Positions 16,536 through 25,045 of a stretch of DNA of 64,000 nt are shown here, piece by piece. How positions within the stretch are numbered: position 1 is the stretch's first letter; every line of letters starts with the position of its first letter. Under the pieces are notes generated by a model. The model was given only the letters and a program-made list of their open reading frames with translations. It was not told where the DNA came from and did no database searches. Origin of the DNA: an uncultured Dehalococcoidia bacterium. Lineage in GTDB: Bacteria > Chloroflexota > Dehalococcoidia > Lucifugimonadales > Australimonadaceae. The position numbers were made by a program, and so were the translations under genes. Where the stretch lies: the NCBI GenBank assembly GCA_958295525.1, contig OY282355.1:1091504-1155503 (forward strand), given 5' to 3'.

Positions 16536-17465
16536 CTAGAACGGAGGCTTGAAGCCGTCTTTCCCCTCTCCCAATTCCGCCCCGTCCTTCTCGAGTTTCG
16601 CTTTCAAAACGGCGTATGCCTCGTTGTAATGCGCGAGGTATCGCTCACGGAACACGGCGCGGTCGCAGTCGAGTTTTCGCGCCATAAGGTCAACGGCCTT
16701 CTCCCGGGTGGACGCCACGAATTTGCCGCGCTGGTAGTGAAACGGCTGAATGATGAACTTGCGGACGCCGGTCGCCAGCAACCTGTCGGCGAAAGCGCGC
16801 GGGTCGCTCGTCCACAGCAGCGGCGTCATCGTGACGCAGGCGGCGACGCCTTCGGCCTGCGCTTTGGCGGCTGCGCGCAGCCGCGCCTCGTTCGGCGGAC
16901 AAGACGGCTCGAATGTCCGTCGCACCTCCTCGTCGTCGGTCGTCACGGTTATATTCACCTGCGCGCATCCGCCGTTCTCCTCGATCCGGCGGAACAAGCC
17001 CCAGTCGCGCGCGACGTCGGGGCTGCGCGTTTGGACGACGAGTTTGGGTTTGTGCGGCTCGGTCAGCAACCGCGGATATTCAGGAGAGGGTTCGCCTGCG
17101 AGAATCTCCAGCAACTTGCGTGTGAGGCGCAGTTTCCGCTCGATAGGCTGGTACGGGTCGGTGACGCTGCCCATATAGATGCGCTTGCCGTCCAGCGAGC
17201 CATGCTTGCGCTTGGAGAGCAAGTCAACCGCGTTCTCCTTGACGCGAACCCATTGCCCCCAGGCGTCGCGGTTCTCTTGCGACGGACTGAAGAAAGCGGC
17301 GTAGCAGTAAGAGCATCCGAACGAGCACCCGCTGTACGGGTTCAGCGTGAAGTCGTACTCGCTCATAAAGCCGGTGGCTTTGGTGAGCACGCTGCGGGCC
17401 GGGGCGGAGGTCACCTCGGCTCCGCCGGCGCGGGAAGGAATTTGCGCGGCGAGGGCGGCGGTCAT
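16536..17465 (-). CDS. Radical SAM protein, spore photoproduct lyase-like family
   Basis: 309 residues. The 4Fe-4S/SAM motif is C47-x3-C51-x2-C54 in NPYSGCSFGCSYCYA, followed by features of the SPL-like group (GSVTDPYQPIERKLRLTR, VQTRSPDVARD, NITVTTDDEEVRRTFEP). Start ATG at 17465 is embedded in ATGA with the upstream gene's stop, so it is translated together with the methyltransferase-like protein. It cannot be called a true photoproduct lyase: many relatives lack the known function. Substrate unknown. Confidence 0.9.
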   Translation of the reverse strand: MTAALAAQIPSRAGGAEVTSAPARSVLTKATGFMSEYDFTLNPYSGCSFGCSYCYAAFFSPSQENRDAWGQWVRVKENAVDLLSKRKHGSLDGKRIYMGSVTDPYQPIERKLRLTRKLLEILAGEPSPEYPRLLTEPHKPKLVVQTRSPDVARDWGLFRRIEENGGCAQVNITVTTDDEEVRRTFEPSCPPNEARLRAAAKAQAEGVAACVTMTPLLWTSDPRAFADRLLATGVRKFIIQPFHYQRGKFVASTREKAVDLMARKLDCDRAVFRERYLAHYNEAYAVLKAKLEKDGAELGEGKDGFKPPF

Positions 17466-18469
17466 ACGTTCTTTCCTGGCCTGAGGTAAAGCCTGCATGC
17501 CGCATCCGCCCAACGCCAATAACCCGCGCCCTGCAAGGCCGCGCCGTCTCCGCGCTTCTCCAATAGCCCGAGTTCCTTTTGCAAATCTCTCCACCATTCA
17601 GACGTTCTGCGAAGCGGGTAGTCGTCTGGGATACGCACCGAATGCTCGTATTTCTGAGGAAACTCCGCCCAAAGTCTCTTATCGAATGGACCCAAGCCGC
17701 GCATAAGGCTTTTCTTGCTGTTGTGCGTCGTCATAAAAGCCGCGTCGGGGTCCGGGTTGGCGGCGAACGCCCGCGCGAGCGAATCTCGGACGTCGCTCTT
17801 GTTGTCGTCGTACAGCGCGTGGATTGCGCTAATCCAGCAATCTTCATCCTGCCGCGCTTCGGGGAACGGGGCTGACGCCCGCTCGAAGCAGTCGGCGTGA
17901 ATTCGCTCGACGGCCTCTTGCAGGCTCGCAAGAGCGGAATCGTCCTTCACGGCCAATTTGAATTCTTTCCACATCTTCCAACCGAGGGCGGGCATCGAGG
18001 GGTTATTGTCGCGTGAGGCGACGCTAATCGCGGCGACGCGCTCGCCCGCCTCGATTGCGTCCGCCGCCGCCAGCGCCGCCGCGAATTGGGTTGCGAGCGC
18101 GCCGCATCCGACGTCTATGATTCGCAGCCTTCCGCCGCCGCTCGTCGTCAGGCCGCAGGCGTTCCGGCCCAGCGCTCTGCGGTAGAGCGTCATTCGCTTG
18201 ATGACGCTGTAGACGAGGTTGATCTGCTTGGCCTGGTATTGAAGCAGGTAGAGCAAAGGCACGCACTCGCTGTGGTAGGCGGGCTGTTTGCCCGCCCGGA
18301 GTTTGAGCGTCTCGTCAATGGCGCGCTGAACCACGTCCTGCTTGGCGGAGGAGCCGAGACCGGCGGTCAGCCGCGCGAACTCGGCCTCCGCCGTCGCCGC
18401 CGTCGCCGCGTCAATGGCGTTGGCGGCGGCTTTGGCGGTCGCCGCCGCCATGCCGTTCGCGGGGTCCAT
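17462..18469 (-). CDS. Putative SAM-dependent methyltransferase-like protein paired with radical SAM enzyme
   Basis: 335 residues. An Ala-rich N-terminus and a helical segment precede a class I methyltransferase-like motif I, LRIIDVGCGALATQFA (about residues 114-129), and a possible motif IV region DEDCWISAIHALYDDN. The C-terminal third is not recognised. It overlaps the downstream radical SAM gene by four bases, so the two products probably act together, for example on a common nucleic acid or protein substrate; that is inference. The ATG at 18469 has only a weak ribosome site and could be slightly internal. Confidence 0.75.
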   Translation of the reverse strand: MDPANGMAAATAKAAANAIDAATAATAEAEFARLTAGLGSSAKQDVVQRAIDETLKLRAGKQPAYHSECVPLLYLLQYQAKQINLVYSVIKRMTLYRRALGRNACGLTTSGGGRLRIIDVGCGALATQFAAALAAADAIEAGERVAAISVASRDNNPSMPALGWKMWKEFKLAVKDDSALASLQEAVERIHADCFERASAPFPEARQDEDCWISAIHALYDDNKSDVRDSLARAFAANPDPDAAFMTTHNSKKSLMRGLGPFDKRLWAEFPQKYEHSVRIPDDYPLRRTSEWWRDLQKELGLLEKRGDGAALQGAGYWRWADAACRLYLRPGKNV

Positions 18470-18491
18470 CGCGCCGCAGGAGCCGCTGACG

Positions 18492-19772
18492 CTACGCCAC
18501 GAGCACGCCCGCCTCCGAGGGGAACTGATCGAAGATCTTGGCGTTGCCGTATTCCGCGTGGACGGGCACCTGATGGCGGAGGTCGACCAGCGCGCCGGTC
18601 TTCGCCGACTCGATGACCGCGAGCGTCGCCTCGAGCGTCGCCATCCCCCACTCGGGCGTGTGGTAGACCGGCGCGCCGTTGACGACGGCGTCGTAGAGTT
18701 CCTTGAGTTCGGCGCGGCGGTTCATCGCCCAGCCCGACGGCGGCTTGAGGTCTATCGTGTGATGGCCGTCGTTGTCGTAGATCGTGATGCCGTAGGGCGA
18801 GCGCGTGATGTCGCCGCGCTCGCACGAGACGACGACGAAGCCGGGCTCGCCGGGAACCCACGGCTCGCCGCCGGGATCGCGGTTCTGCCCCTCGCGCTTG
18901 AATATCTCGACCTCGCGCTCGCCGCCGATGCGTATCGCCTGCTTGTCCGACTCCTCGTCGCGCGTTCCGCCGATCATGCCGTCGCGGACTTTGATGCGCT
19001 CCGCCTCGTCGTAGCGCTGGCGGTCGTGGCCCCAGGGAACGAGTTGCGCGCCCATAAAGTAGCCGTGCGCGTTGTGGACAATGGTGGAGACGGCGCCGTT
19101 CTCGAACTCGAAGAGCGCGGAGTAGTAGCCGGGGATGGGGCGCTCCGGCATCCACTGGCCGACGGCGCCCCGGACGTTCTTGACGAGGCCGCCGCCCAGC
19201 AGACGGACGGTGTCGATCTGATGCGGGCCCTGCCGGTAGACGAGGCCGCCGCCCTGCGCGAGGTCGAGTTCCTCGGCGACGCGGGGGCGCAGCAGCCAGT
19301 CGGTGTAGGCCATAAAGTTGATCGCCCGCACCGCGCCCAGTTGGCCGGACTGAATGACGCTGTGCATCTTGCGGAAGGGCGGAATGAAGGAGCGCGTGTG
19401 CCCGGCGATGAGCACGTTGCCCGTGCGCTTGGCGGCGTCGCACATCGCCTGCGCCTCGTCGAGGTTCAGCGCCATCGGCTTCTCGACCACGACGTGCTTG
19501 CCGTGCTCGAGGGCGTAGACCGTCATCGGCGCGTGGAACTTGTTGGGAGTGGAGATCCAGACCGCCTCGACCTCGGGGTCGGCGCAGAGTTCCTCGATGG
19601 AGGCGTAGGCTTTGGCCTCGTAGCGCGCCTGGAAGCGCTCGCGGGTGAGCGGGTTGATGTCCGCGCCCGCGATGAGGTCTATCTCCTCCATCTGCTCGAA
19701 GGCGGGGAGCATCTCCGTGCCGCCCACGCCGATGCCCGCCATCGCCACGCCGAGAGTCCGCTTGCTGGTCAT
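18492..19772 (-). CDS. Gfo/Idh/MocA-family NAD(P)-dependent oxidoreductase
   Basis: 426 residues. N-terminal Rossmann fold with GIGVGGTEMLPAF and the family E97-K98-P99 motif (VVVEKPMALN), followed by a mixed alpha/beta substrate domain with GGGLVYRQGPHQID containing the catalytic His. Family members oxidise sugars, inositol or dihydrodiols; the length and C-terminal half resemble the 4,5-dihydroxyphthalate-type branch, which would fit the Rieske enzyme at 3326, but this link is only suggestive. ATG at 19772 has AAGGAGAAAACGT before it. Confidence 0.93.
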   Translation of the reverse strand: MTSKRTLGVAMAGIGVGGTEMLPAFEQMEEIDLIAGADINPLTRERFQARYEAKAYASIEELCADPEVEAVWISTPNKFHAPMTVYALEHGKHVVVEKPMALNLDEAQAMCDAAKRTGNVLIAGHTRSFIPPFRKMHSVIQSGQLGAVRAINFMAYTDWLLRPRVAEELDLAQGGGLVYRQGPHQIDTVRLLGGGLVKNVRGAVGQWMPERPIPGYYSALFEFENGAVSTIVHNAHGYFMGAQLVPWGHDRQRYDEAERIKVRDGMIGGTRDEESDKQAIRIGGEREVEIFKREGQNRDPGGEPWVPGEPGFVVVSCERGDITRSPYGITIYDNDGHHTIDLKPPSGWAMNRRAELKELYDAVVNGAPVYHTPEWGMATLEATLAVIESAKTGALVDLRHQVPVHAEYGNAKIFDQFPSEAGVLVA

Positions 19773-19844
19773 ACGTTTTCTCCTTACGCTGTCGTTGGGT
19801 TGGGGCGCTCGCTGGGAGCGCGGCCTGTCAATGCCCGCTGCCGA

Positions 19845-20063
19845 TTAGATGGCTTCCCATTCATCCTTGCTGATCCTCGCCTCCCGCAGGATAGTCATCA
19901 AGAGAGGGCGGGGAATCTCGCTCCTGTGGGGATTTGGCAACGGAACGCGAATGCGGCCTTTCCTCATAAATTCGTGTCGTCCTCCGGTTCGCGGTCCGGT
20001 GAATCCTGCTTGGCGCATACCGGCAATCAATTCACGGCGGGAGATAGGACCTAGGCGAGGCAT
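19845..20063 (-). CDS. hicA: HicA-type mRNA interferase toxin
   Basis: 72 residues of the double-stranded-RNA-binding-like HicA/YcfA fold: LGPISRRELIAGMRQAGF, then the catalytic His in TGGRHEFMRKG (H30), then IPRPLLMTILREARI. Such toxins cleave mRNA and are neutralised by HicB. Its ATG overlaps the hicB stop by one base (TGATG), so the antitoxin is made first and translation is coupled. Confidence 0.93.
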   Translation of the reverse strand: MPRLGPISRRELIAGMRQAGFTGPRTGGRHEFMRKGRIRVPLPNPHRSEIPRPLLMTILREARISKDEWEAI

Positions 20064-20302
20064 CAGGCGCTATGCGCCAAGTTCAAGGCTACGCCGTCCA
20101 GGTCAGGAAGGTCGTCTCCCTCGCGGAGCGCGAGAAGAAGCCAATCCTCGAACACGCTCCGCAACTCCTCACGGCAGGCATCGAGCGAATCCCCGTCCGC
20201 CCAGAGCCCTTGAAAGCCGTCAATCGTTCCGACGAACGCGCCGTCCTCCAGGGTCTCATAGCGCGCTCGGCGCATCCCCGCCTCTATGTAGTCCGTCAAC
20301 AT
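20063..20302 (-). CDS. hicB: HicB-type antitoxin, short form
   Basis: 79 residues of the partial RNase H-like HicB fold: ARYETLEDGAFVGTIDGFQG, then WADGDSLDACREELRSVFEDW. It ends without the C-terminal helix-turn-helix or ribbon-helix-helix domain found in autoregulating HicB proteins, so DNA binding by this protein is unlikely. It precedes hicA on the same strand. A palindrome copy lies about 135 bases upstream of it. Confidence 0.92.
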   Translation of the reverse strand: MLTDYIEAGMRRARYETLEDGAFVGTIDGFQGLWADGDSLDACREELRSVFEDWLLLALREGDDLPDLDGVALNLAHSA

Positions 20303-20539
20303 GCCTGTTCCTCGATTCCCGCTTGCGCCCGATTATGACACATTGGGCTCGCGGACGCGCAAGCGCCTAATGGCAGGGCCGACATGGGGCCGTTCCCCGA
20401 CGGAGAAGCTCCGCATAACTTCCCATGCCCCAGTAGGTTCCCGCTTTCGCGGGAATGACGTGGCTCTGGGGTGAGCGTGGAGCGGCGCTTCGCGCCGCCT
20501 GCCGAATTCCCCGTCTATGCGCGTTTATTGGGCGCCCTC
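20303..20539. other. Intergenic region with one palindromic repeat
   Basis: About 240 bases between hicB and a small coiled-coil gene. It contains one palindromic repeat (about 20437-20460, GTTCCCGCTTTCGCGGGAATGACG). I see no gene in the rest. Confidence 0.6.
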
Positions 20540-20797
20540 TTAGCCCCCGTAGCCGTTGAGGGTCGCCTGAATCGAGGTCAACCTGGCGGCGACGCGGCTC
20601 AGTTTTCTCTTGTTCGCGTTGACCATCCGCTGCGCCTCGCGCGCCTGCTCCTCCAAGTCCATTTCCTCGGCGGACATTCGCAGCGGCGTCCGGCCCCGCG
20701 TCAACTCGCGCACGACATCGCCCACCTCGTACACGCGCTCCCGCAAGTCGTTGGCCTCTTCCGACGAACTCATTCGCAACTTCTCCTCGACGGGCAT
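20540..20797 (-). CDS. Small coiled-coil hypothetical protein
   Basis: 85 residues, strongly charged and helical (SSEEANDLRERVYEVGDVV and MDLEEQAREAQRMVNANKR), ending LNGYGG. GAGGAAGC sits just before the ATG at 20797, which supports translation. No family recognised; it is a single gene with no obvious operon partner. Confidence 0.65.
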   Translation of the reverse strand: MPVEEKLRMSSSEEANDLRERVYEVGDVVRELTRGRTPLRMSAEEMDLEEQAREAQRMVNANKRKLSRVAARLTSIQATLNGYGG

Positions 20798-21012
20798 GCT
20801 TCCTCAACAGGCAATGAAGCCGGGCGCGGCGGCCCGCGGCGCTGACGATAGGCGGGATTATAGGAGGATGGGGACGGCTGCGTCAGCGGAGGTTGGCGCA
20901 GGGCGCTCGCGTGAAGCGAATCCGGCGAGCGTTGGGGCGCCTCGCCGATCGCGGTTGGGAATCTCCTAGTCCGGCGCGCGGCTGGGCGCAGCGATTCGCG
21001 GAGGCGGGGCGG

Positions 21013-21327
21013 TCAGCGCGCCCACCACGAATCGTCGGGGAACACGTTGGCGCACACGTGGCGCACGGGCTCCTCGGCGTAGATGTCCGCCGTGGCCTCG
21101 CGGTAGCGCAGGAAGTGAGGCGTCGCCCGGTGCGCCTCCAGCGCCGCCTCGTCCCGGTAGACCTCGAACAGGAAGAAGCGGTCGGGGTCGGCTTGGTCGC
21201 GGGCGACGGAGAACTGGAAATTGCCTTCCTCGTTCGCCGTCGTCCCCTCGCCGTCGGCCTGCGCCGCCGCGATGAAGTCGTCGGCGCGTCCGGGCTTCAC
21301 TTTCAGACTCACTACGAGAACGAGCAT
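21013..21327 (-). CDS. Antibiotic biosynthesis monooxygenase (ABM)-fold protein
   Basis: 104-residue dimeric ferredoxin-like barrel: LVLVVSLKVKPGRADDFIAA, QFSVARDQADPDRFFLFEVY, then AALEAHRATPHF. This is the YgiN/ABM layout, small enzymes acting on quinones or polyketides, or detoxifying proteins. GGAGG lies nine bases before the ATG at 21327. The gene is downstream of the EamA carrier on the same strand, about 104 bases away. Function cannot be narrowed. Confidence 0.9.
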   Translation of the reverse strand: MLVLVVSLKVKPGRADDFIAAAQADGEGTTANEEGNFQFSVARDQADPDRFFLFEVYRDEAALEAHRATPHFLRYREATADIYAEEPVRHVCANVFPDDSWWAR

Positions 21328-21431
21328 CGCTGCGCCTCCATTCGGGGCTCGCCGCCTGGCCTGCGCGAGCGGAGCGGCAGGCGAGGCGACGCCTCCGTCG
21401 CGTTGGAATCGGGGCGATTCTACTCCGTTCC

Positions 21432-22304
21432 TCAGACGCCGGTGACCGCGCTGAGGCCGATGACCGCCGCGACGGTCACGCCTGCGCCCGCCCATTGCAA
21501 GGAGCGGGGACGCTCGCGCAGGACGGCGACGGCCAGCGCGACGGTTACGACGGGGTGCGCCGCCGCGATGGGGGCGACCAGGGCGACGGGCGCGGCGTCC
21601 ACGCCGAGGTTGTAGGCGGCGTAGCCGGCCGCGTCCAGTCCCGCGGCCGCGAGCAGCAGCGTCCAGCCCCGCCGCCCGCCGGGCAAGCGGACGGCTTCGC
21701 GGCGCGAGCGGATCAGGATGAACGTTGGAATCGCTGAAAGCGCGCGCACGATGAGCACGGCCAGCATCGGCTCCGACGCCTCGGTTACGCGGTCGAGGAA
21801 CGCGAGCGCGAGCCCGAGTCCGGCCATCGCGCCGAGCCCCCACGGCAGCCCGGCGCCGGCGCCGGCGCGGGTGGTCGGCTGCGCGGAGAGCATCAGGATT
21901 CCGGCGAGAGCGCCCGCCATGAGCGCCGCCTGCCAAGCCGACACGCGCTCGCCGAAGAGCGCAACCGCCGTGACGACCGTCACGGCGAGCCATGCCGACG
22001 CTGAACTCGTTACGACGGAGACGGCGCCGCGTTGGAGTCCGGTGTAGTAGCAGAGGTAGCCCGCGCTGAGGAACCCCGCGCTCAGCGCGCCCCAGAGCGC
22101 CGCCGCTCCCCAGTCGGCGTCGAGGCCGCCTCCGGCGATCTCGGCGAGAACGAACGGGAGGGGCAGCGCGAGGCCGAGCGTTTGGATGAGGAAGGCGGCG
22201 CTGAGGCTGCCGGCGCGCAGCGAGACGGCCCGCGCAAGGTAGTCGGCGACGCCCCATGAGAGGAGTCCGGCGCCGCCCCAGAAGATGCCCTCCGCCGCGT
22301 TGAT
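21432..22304 (-). CDS. EamA/DMT-superfamily transporter (start codon unclear)
   Basis: About 290 residues with ten hydrophobic segments in two EamA halves; the second half ends VALAVAVLRERPRSLQWAGAG, typical of the family. Such proteins export amino acids or small metabolites. No ATG, GTG or TTG lies in frame between the preceding gene's stop and the first membrane segment; ATC at 22304 or 22286 is the only plausible near-cognate start. The preceding kinase-like gene ends at 22313, so translation may be coupled to it. A second EamA gene is at 29,281. Confidence 0.78.
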   Translation of the reverse strand: MNAAEGIFWGGAGLLSWGVADYLARAVSLRAGSLSAAFLIQTLGLALPLPFVLAEIAGGGLDADWGAAALWGALSAGFLSAGYLCYYTGLQRGAVSVVTSSASAWLAVTVVTAVALFGERVSAWQAALMAGALAGILMLSAQPTTRAGAGAGLPWGLGAMAGLGLALAFLDRVTEASEPMLAVLIVRALSAIPTFILIRSRREAVRLPGGRRGWTLLLAAAGLDAAGYAAYNLGVDAAPVALVAPIAAAHPVVTVALAVAVLRERPRSLQWAGAGVTVAAVIGLSAVTGV

Positions 22305-22312
22305 GGCTCCGC

Positions 22313-23032
22313 CTAGATGAGGTAGACGCCTTCGCGGAGGCGGAGGTCTTCCAGCGCGCGGATGGCGCGCGCCTGCGCGGCGAAATCCGCCGGAGAGACG
22401 TCGGCGAGGAGTCCCGCCTCGGTGAGCAGCGCGCGCAAGGCGGGAAAGAGCCGCTCCGCTGTGGGATCGACGTTGAGGAAGTCGCCCGCGAAATGGTAGG
22501 GCAGGAACTCCGGCCTGAAGTACGAAAAATTCTCGCCAAGAATTCGCCGCTCCTCGCCTTGCGCGGCGGCGCATCGCGCCTCGACGTAGGCGTCCGTGAG
22601 CGGCGGCGAGAAATCGACGTATTGCAACTTCCCGCCTTCGCCGACGAAGTTCTTGACGTGGGGGTCTATAGGCAGCCCGGCTTGGACGGCACTCCCGATG
22701 ATCGCGGCGACGCCCATAAGCGCCTCCGCTTGCTCGGGATCGCTCGGGTCCGGGGCGGCGTAGCGCTCGACGAGGTTCGGGCCGCCGTCCTCGCAGAGGT
22801 AGACGATGCCCTCGCCGTCCTCCCATTGGCCGGCTATGGAAGGCATCGGAACGCCTGCGCCGGCCAACGCCGCGCAGTAAGCGTCCATCTCGCGCATCAG
22901 TTCGGCGGGGGAGAGGGGCAGCGGCGTGTTGGGGCGTATCGTCTTTTCGACGAAGGGGGCGCCGTTGACGGTTCGCCTGCGTATGCGGGTGTTGTGGACG
23001 GAGAAGCGGTCTGCGCCGAGCATACGGGGCAT
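22313..23032 (-). CDS. Kinase-fold-like hypothetical protein
   Basis: 239 residues. An early VEKTIRP segment could supply the nucleotide-binding Lys. The stretch IVYLCEDGGPNLVERY is hinge-like, and LPIDPHVKNFVGEGGKLQYVDFSPP resembles the catalytic loop HxxN plus a metal-binding DF(S) motif of aminoglycoside phosphotransferase/choline kinase-like proteins. It is shorter than typical kinases and lacks a clear glycine-rich loop. It lies directly upstream of the EamA carrier. Either ATG (23032 or 23023) is possible. Confidence 0.7.
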   Translation of the reverse strand: MPRMLGADRFSVHNTRIRRRTVNGAPFVEKTIRPNTPLPLSPAELMREMDAYCAALAGAGVPMPSIAGQWEDGEGIVYLCEDGGPNLVERYAAPDPSDPEQAEALMGVAAIIGSAVQAGLPIDPHVKNFVGEGGKLQYVDFSPPLTDAYVEARCAAAQGEERRILGENFSYFRPEFLPYHFAGDFLNVDPTAERLFPALRALLTEAGLLADVSPADFAAQARAIRALEDLRLREGVYLI

Positions 23033-23149
23033 TGTACGCGAGCGGAGGGAACGAGGGCAGGGAGGACGGAGCCTCGCGCCGCTTACGCGGCGACGAAGCG
23101 AGCGAATGCTTCGTCGCCGAGGAGGCGCGTTCTCTTCGGCCTTTCCGCT

Positions 23150-24028
23150 CTACGCTCCCGCCCCCACCGGCTGCAACTGCGCCACGAATTTCTTGGTCGA
23201 GACGAGGTGCCGCGAGAGGCCCAGTTCCTTCGGATCCATGCCGAGCGCGAGGCCGACCACTTGCGGCACGTGCAGAATGGGCAGGTCGATCTTGCGTCCG
23301 GCGGCTTTCGCCGCGTCGCGCTGCTCGCCGTCCATCTCCAGGTGGCAGAGCGGGCACGGGACGACCATCGCGTCCGCGCCTTTGTCCACCGCCTCGCCAG
23401 TGTGCTTGGCGGTCATCGCCAGCGAGTTCTCTTCGTTGATCGTGAGTGTGGGGAATCCGCAGCACTTGCCTTTGCCGGCGATGTCCACGTTCGTTCCGCC
23501 CAGCGCCTCGGTGACCTGCTCCAGGTACGTCTTGCGCTCAGGCCGCTGAATCACGTCTATGGGGCGGCGGAGGTAGCAGCCGTAGAACGGCGAGAAGCCG
23601 AGCCCGGCGAGCGGGCGCTTCACTTTGCCGCGCACCACGTCGAGCCCGACGTCTTCGACCATCGCCCAGAGGAAGTGCTTCACGTCGGTCGTTCCGGCGT
23701 ACTCCAACCCTTCTTCGGCGAGGTGCTCGCGGTTGACGCGCTCCCGGTGCGCGGGGTCGCTCAGGCGGAGCGCGCTGCCCCCGATGACGCCCTGGCAGGT
23801 GCTGCAGATCGTGAGGAGCGGCAGCCCCATCGCCTCGGCTTTGGCGAGGGTGCGCGCGTTGATCGGGTCGGACAACTCGGCGGGGAGCACGCCTGCGCCG
23901 CTGCATCCCACGTCCTCGAGTTCCTCCAACTCCATGCCGAACTCGGCGGCGACGCGCACGAACGACTCGTAGAGTTCGGGGCAGAAGCCTTTGGAAACGC
24001 AACCGGGGTAGAAGGCGAACCGGGTCAT
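23150..24028 (-). CDS. HdrB/SdhE-like CCG-domain subunit
   Basis: 292 residues of the cysteine-rich (CCG) family found in heterodisulfide reductase subunit B, SdhE-type subunits and Campylobacter MfrE/archaeal SdhE. The second CCG set is complete (C151, C189-C190, C225-x2-C228) and would hold a noncubane or zinc site; the first is partial (C10, C42, C75-x2-C78), with the CC pair reduced to one Cys (VGCSGAG). It overlaps the sdhB-like gene by four bases and replaces the usual membrane anchors as third subunit of the trio. Confidence 0.92.
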   Translation of the reverse strand: MTRFAFYPGCVSKGFCPELYESFVRVAAEFGMELEELEDVGCSGAGVLPAELSDPINARTLAKAEAMGLPLLTICSTCQGVIGGSALRLSDPAHRERVNREHLAEEGLEYAGTTDVKHFLWAMVEDVGLDVVRGKVKRPLAGLGFSPFYGCYLRRPIDVIQRPERKTYLEQVTEALGGTNVDIAGKGKCCGFPTLTINEENSLAMTAKHTGEAVDKGADAMVVPCPLCHLEMDGEQRDAAKAAGRKIDLPILHVPQVVGLALGMDPKELGLSRHLVSTKKFVAQLQPVGAGA

Positions 24029-24990
24029 GCCTGCTTCTCCTTTCGCAGCGCCTCCGTGGAGCGGTGATAGCGCTCGAAGATCTTGCGTATCTCCCTGGCG
24101 CCGGGACGCTTGTGGTGGGGCTTGAGCGACGCCTTGCCTTTCCGCAGCGCGCGCAGCCCTGCGGGCAGCATCCGAATGCCTCCGCGCACGAGGCCGCCGT
24201 AACTCGCCAGGGCCACCGCGCGCTCGTCCAGCCAGCCGCTCTTTTCGACGGACTGCTCGAACGAGTCGTAGTGCCGCTGAGCGGACTTGTTGCCGTAGCC
24301 CGACTTCACGCCGTGCGCCACGGCGCGGTCGCGCGTCTCCATAATCAGGTGCGTCGGCTCCAACCCGAACGGGCAATGCTCCGTCGCCTCCCAGCAGTGC
24401 ACGCAGTCCCAGATGCCGTTGACTTCGCTGCCCTCGCGCAGCCGCTCGGCGGTCACGCCGTCGCGGGGGTCGAACGCGAACCGGTAGAGTTTCGTGAGCG
24501 CGGCGGGCCCGTGGAAATTGAGGTTCACGTCGATCACGGTGCAGCCCTCGTCGCAGAGGCCGCAGGTCGTGCAGCGCATCGCCTTCCGCACCGGACGCAA
24601 TTCCTCGTCGGCGACGGGGCCGTGTCCGTTCGGAACGACGCCTCTGGCGAAGACGTTGACCTTGTCCCAGAGGAACTTGCGGACGTCGTGCATCACGTCT
24701 TTCTCGACCGGCGCGTAGCGGATGGGCTGGACGGCGATCACGCCGTCCTTCTGCGTTTTGCCGACGGTTTCGAGGCAGGTCGCCTTCTGCGCGCCGTTGA
24801 CGCTGAGCGTGCAGTCGCCGCAGAAGCCGACGGAGCAGTTGCCGCGGAACGCGAGGGAGCCGTCCTGCGTCTCCCGCACGCCGACGAGGGCGTCGAACAC
24901 GGACGTTTCCGGATCGACGTCCATCTCGTATTCGGAGTAGACGGGCTTGGCTCGCGTGCCCTCGCGCTGGAACTTGAACGTGATTTGCAT
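24025..24990 (-). CDS. Succinate dehydrogenase/fumarate reductase-type iron-sulfur subunit
   Basis: 321 residues. The plant-type 2Fe-2S ligands are C52, C57, C60 and C72. Ligands for the 4Fe-4S and further cluster are C140, C143, C146, C150 and C196, C199, C206. A C-terminal extension of about 100 residues goes beyond normal SdhB. It sits between the flavoprotein and CCG-domain subunits; the three gene ends and starts are close or overlapping, so they form one complex that passes electrons from the flavin through clusters to the CCG protein. Confidence 0.93.
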   Translation of the reverse strand: MQITFKFQREGTRAKPVYSEYEMDVDPETSVFDALVGVRETQDGSLAFRGNCSVGFCGDCTLSVNGAQKATCLETVGKTQKDGVIAVQPIRYAPVEKDVMHDVRKFLWDKVNVFARGVVPNGHGPVADEELRPVRKAMRCTTCGLCDEGCTVIDVNLNFHGPAALTKLYRFAFDPRDGVTAERLREGSEVNGIWDCVHCWEATEHCPFGLEPTHLIMETRDRAVAHGVKSGYGNKSAQRHYDSFEQSVEKSGWLDERAVALASYGGLVRGGIRMLPAGLRALRKGKASLKPHHKRPGAREIRKIFERYHRSTEALRKEKQA

Positions 24991-25045
24991 CTGCGCGTTC
25001 TCCTCTTGCTCCGCCGAATCCGCGTTCCCGGCCCGTTAGGGCTCG

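Noticed and set aside
16536-17465. True spore photoproduct lyase
   Set aside because: The family is broad, no sporulation genes are present and the key C-terminal Cys of SPL was not identified.
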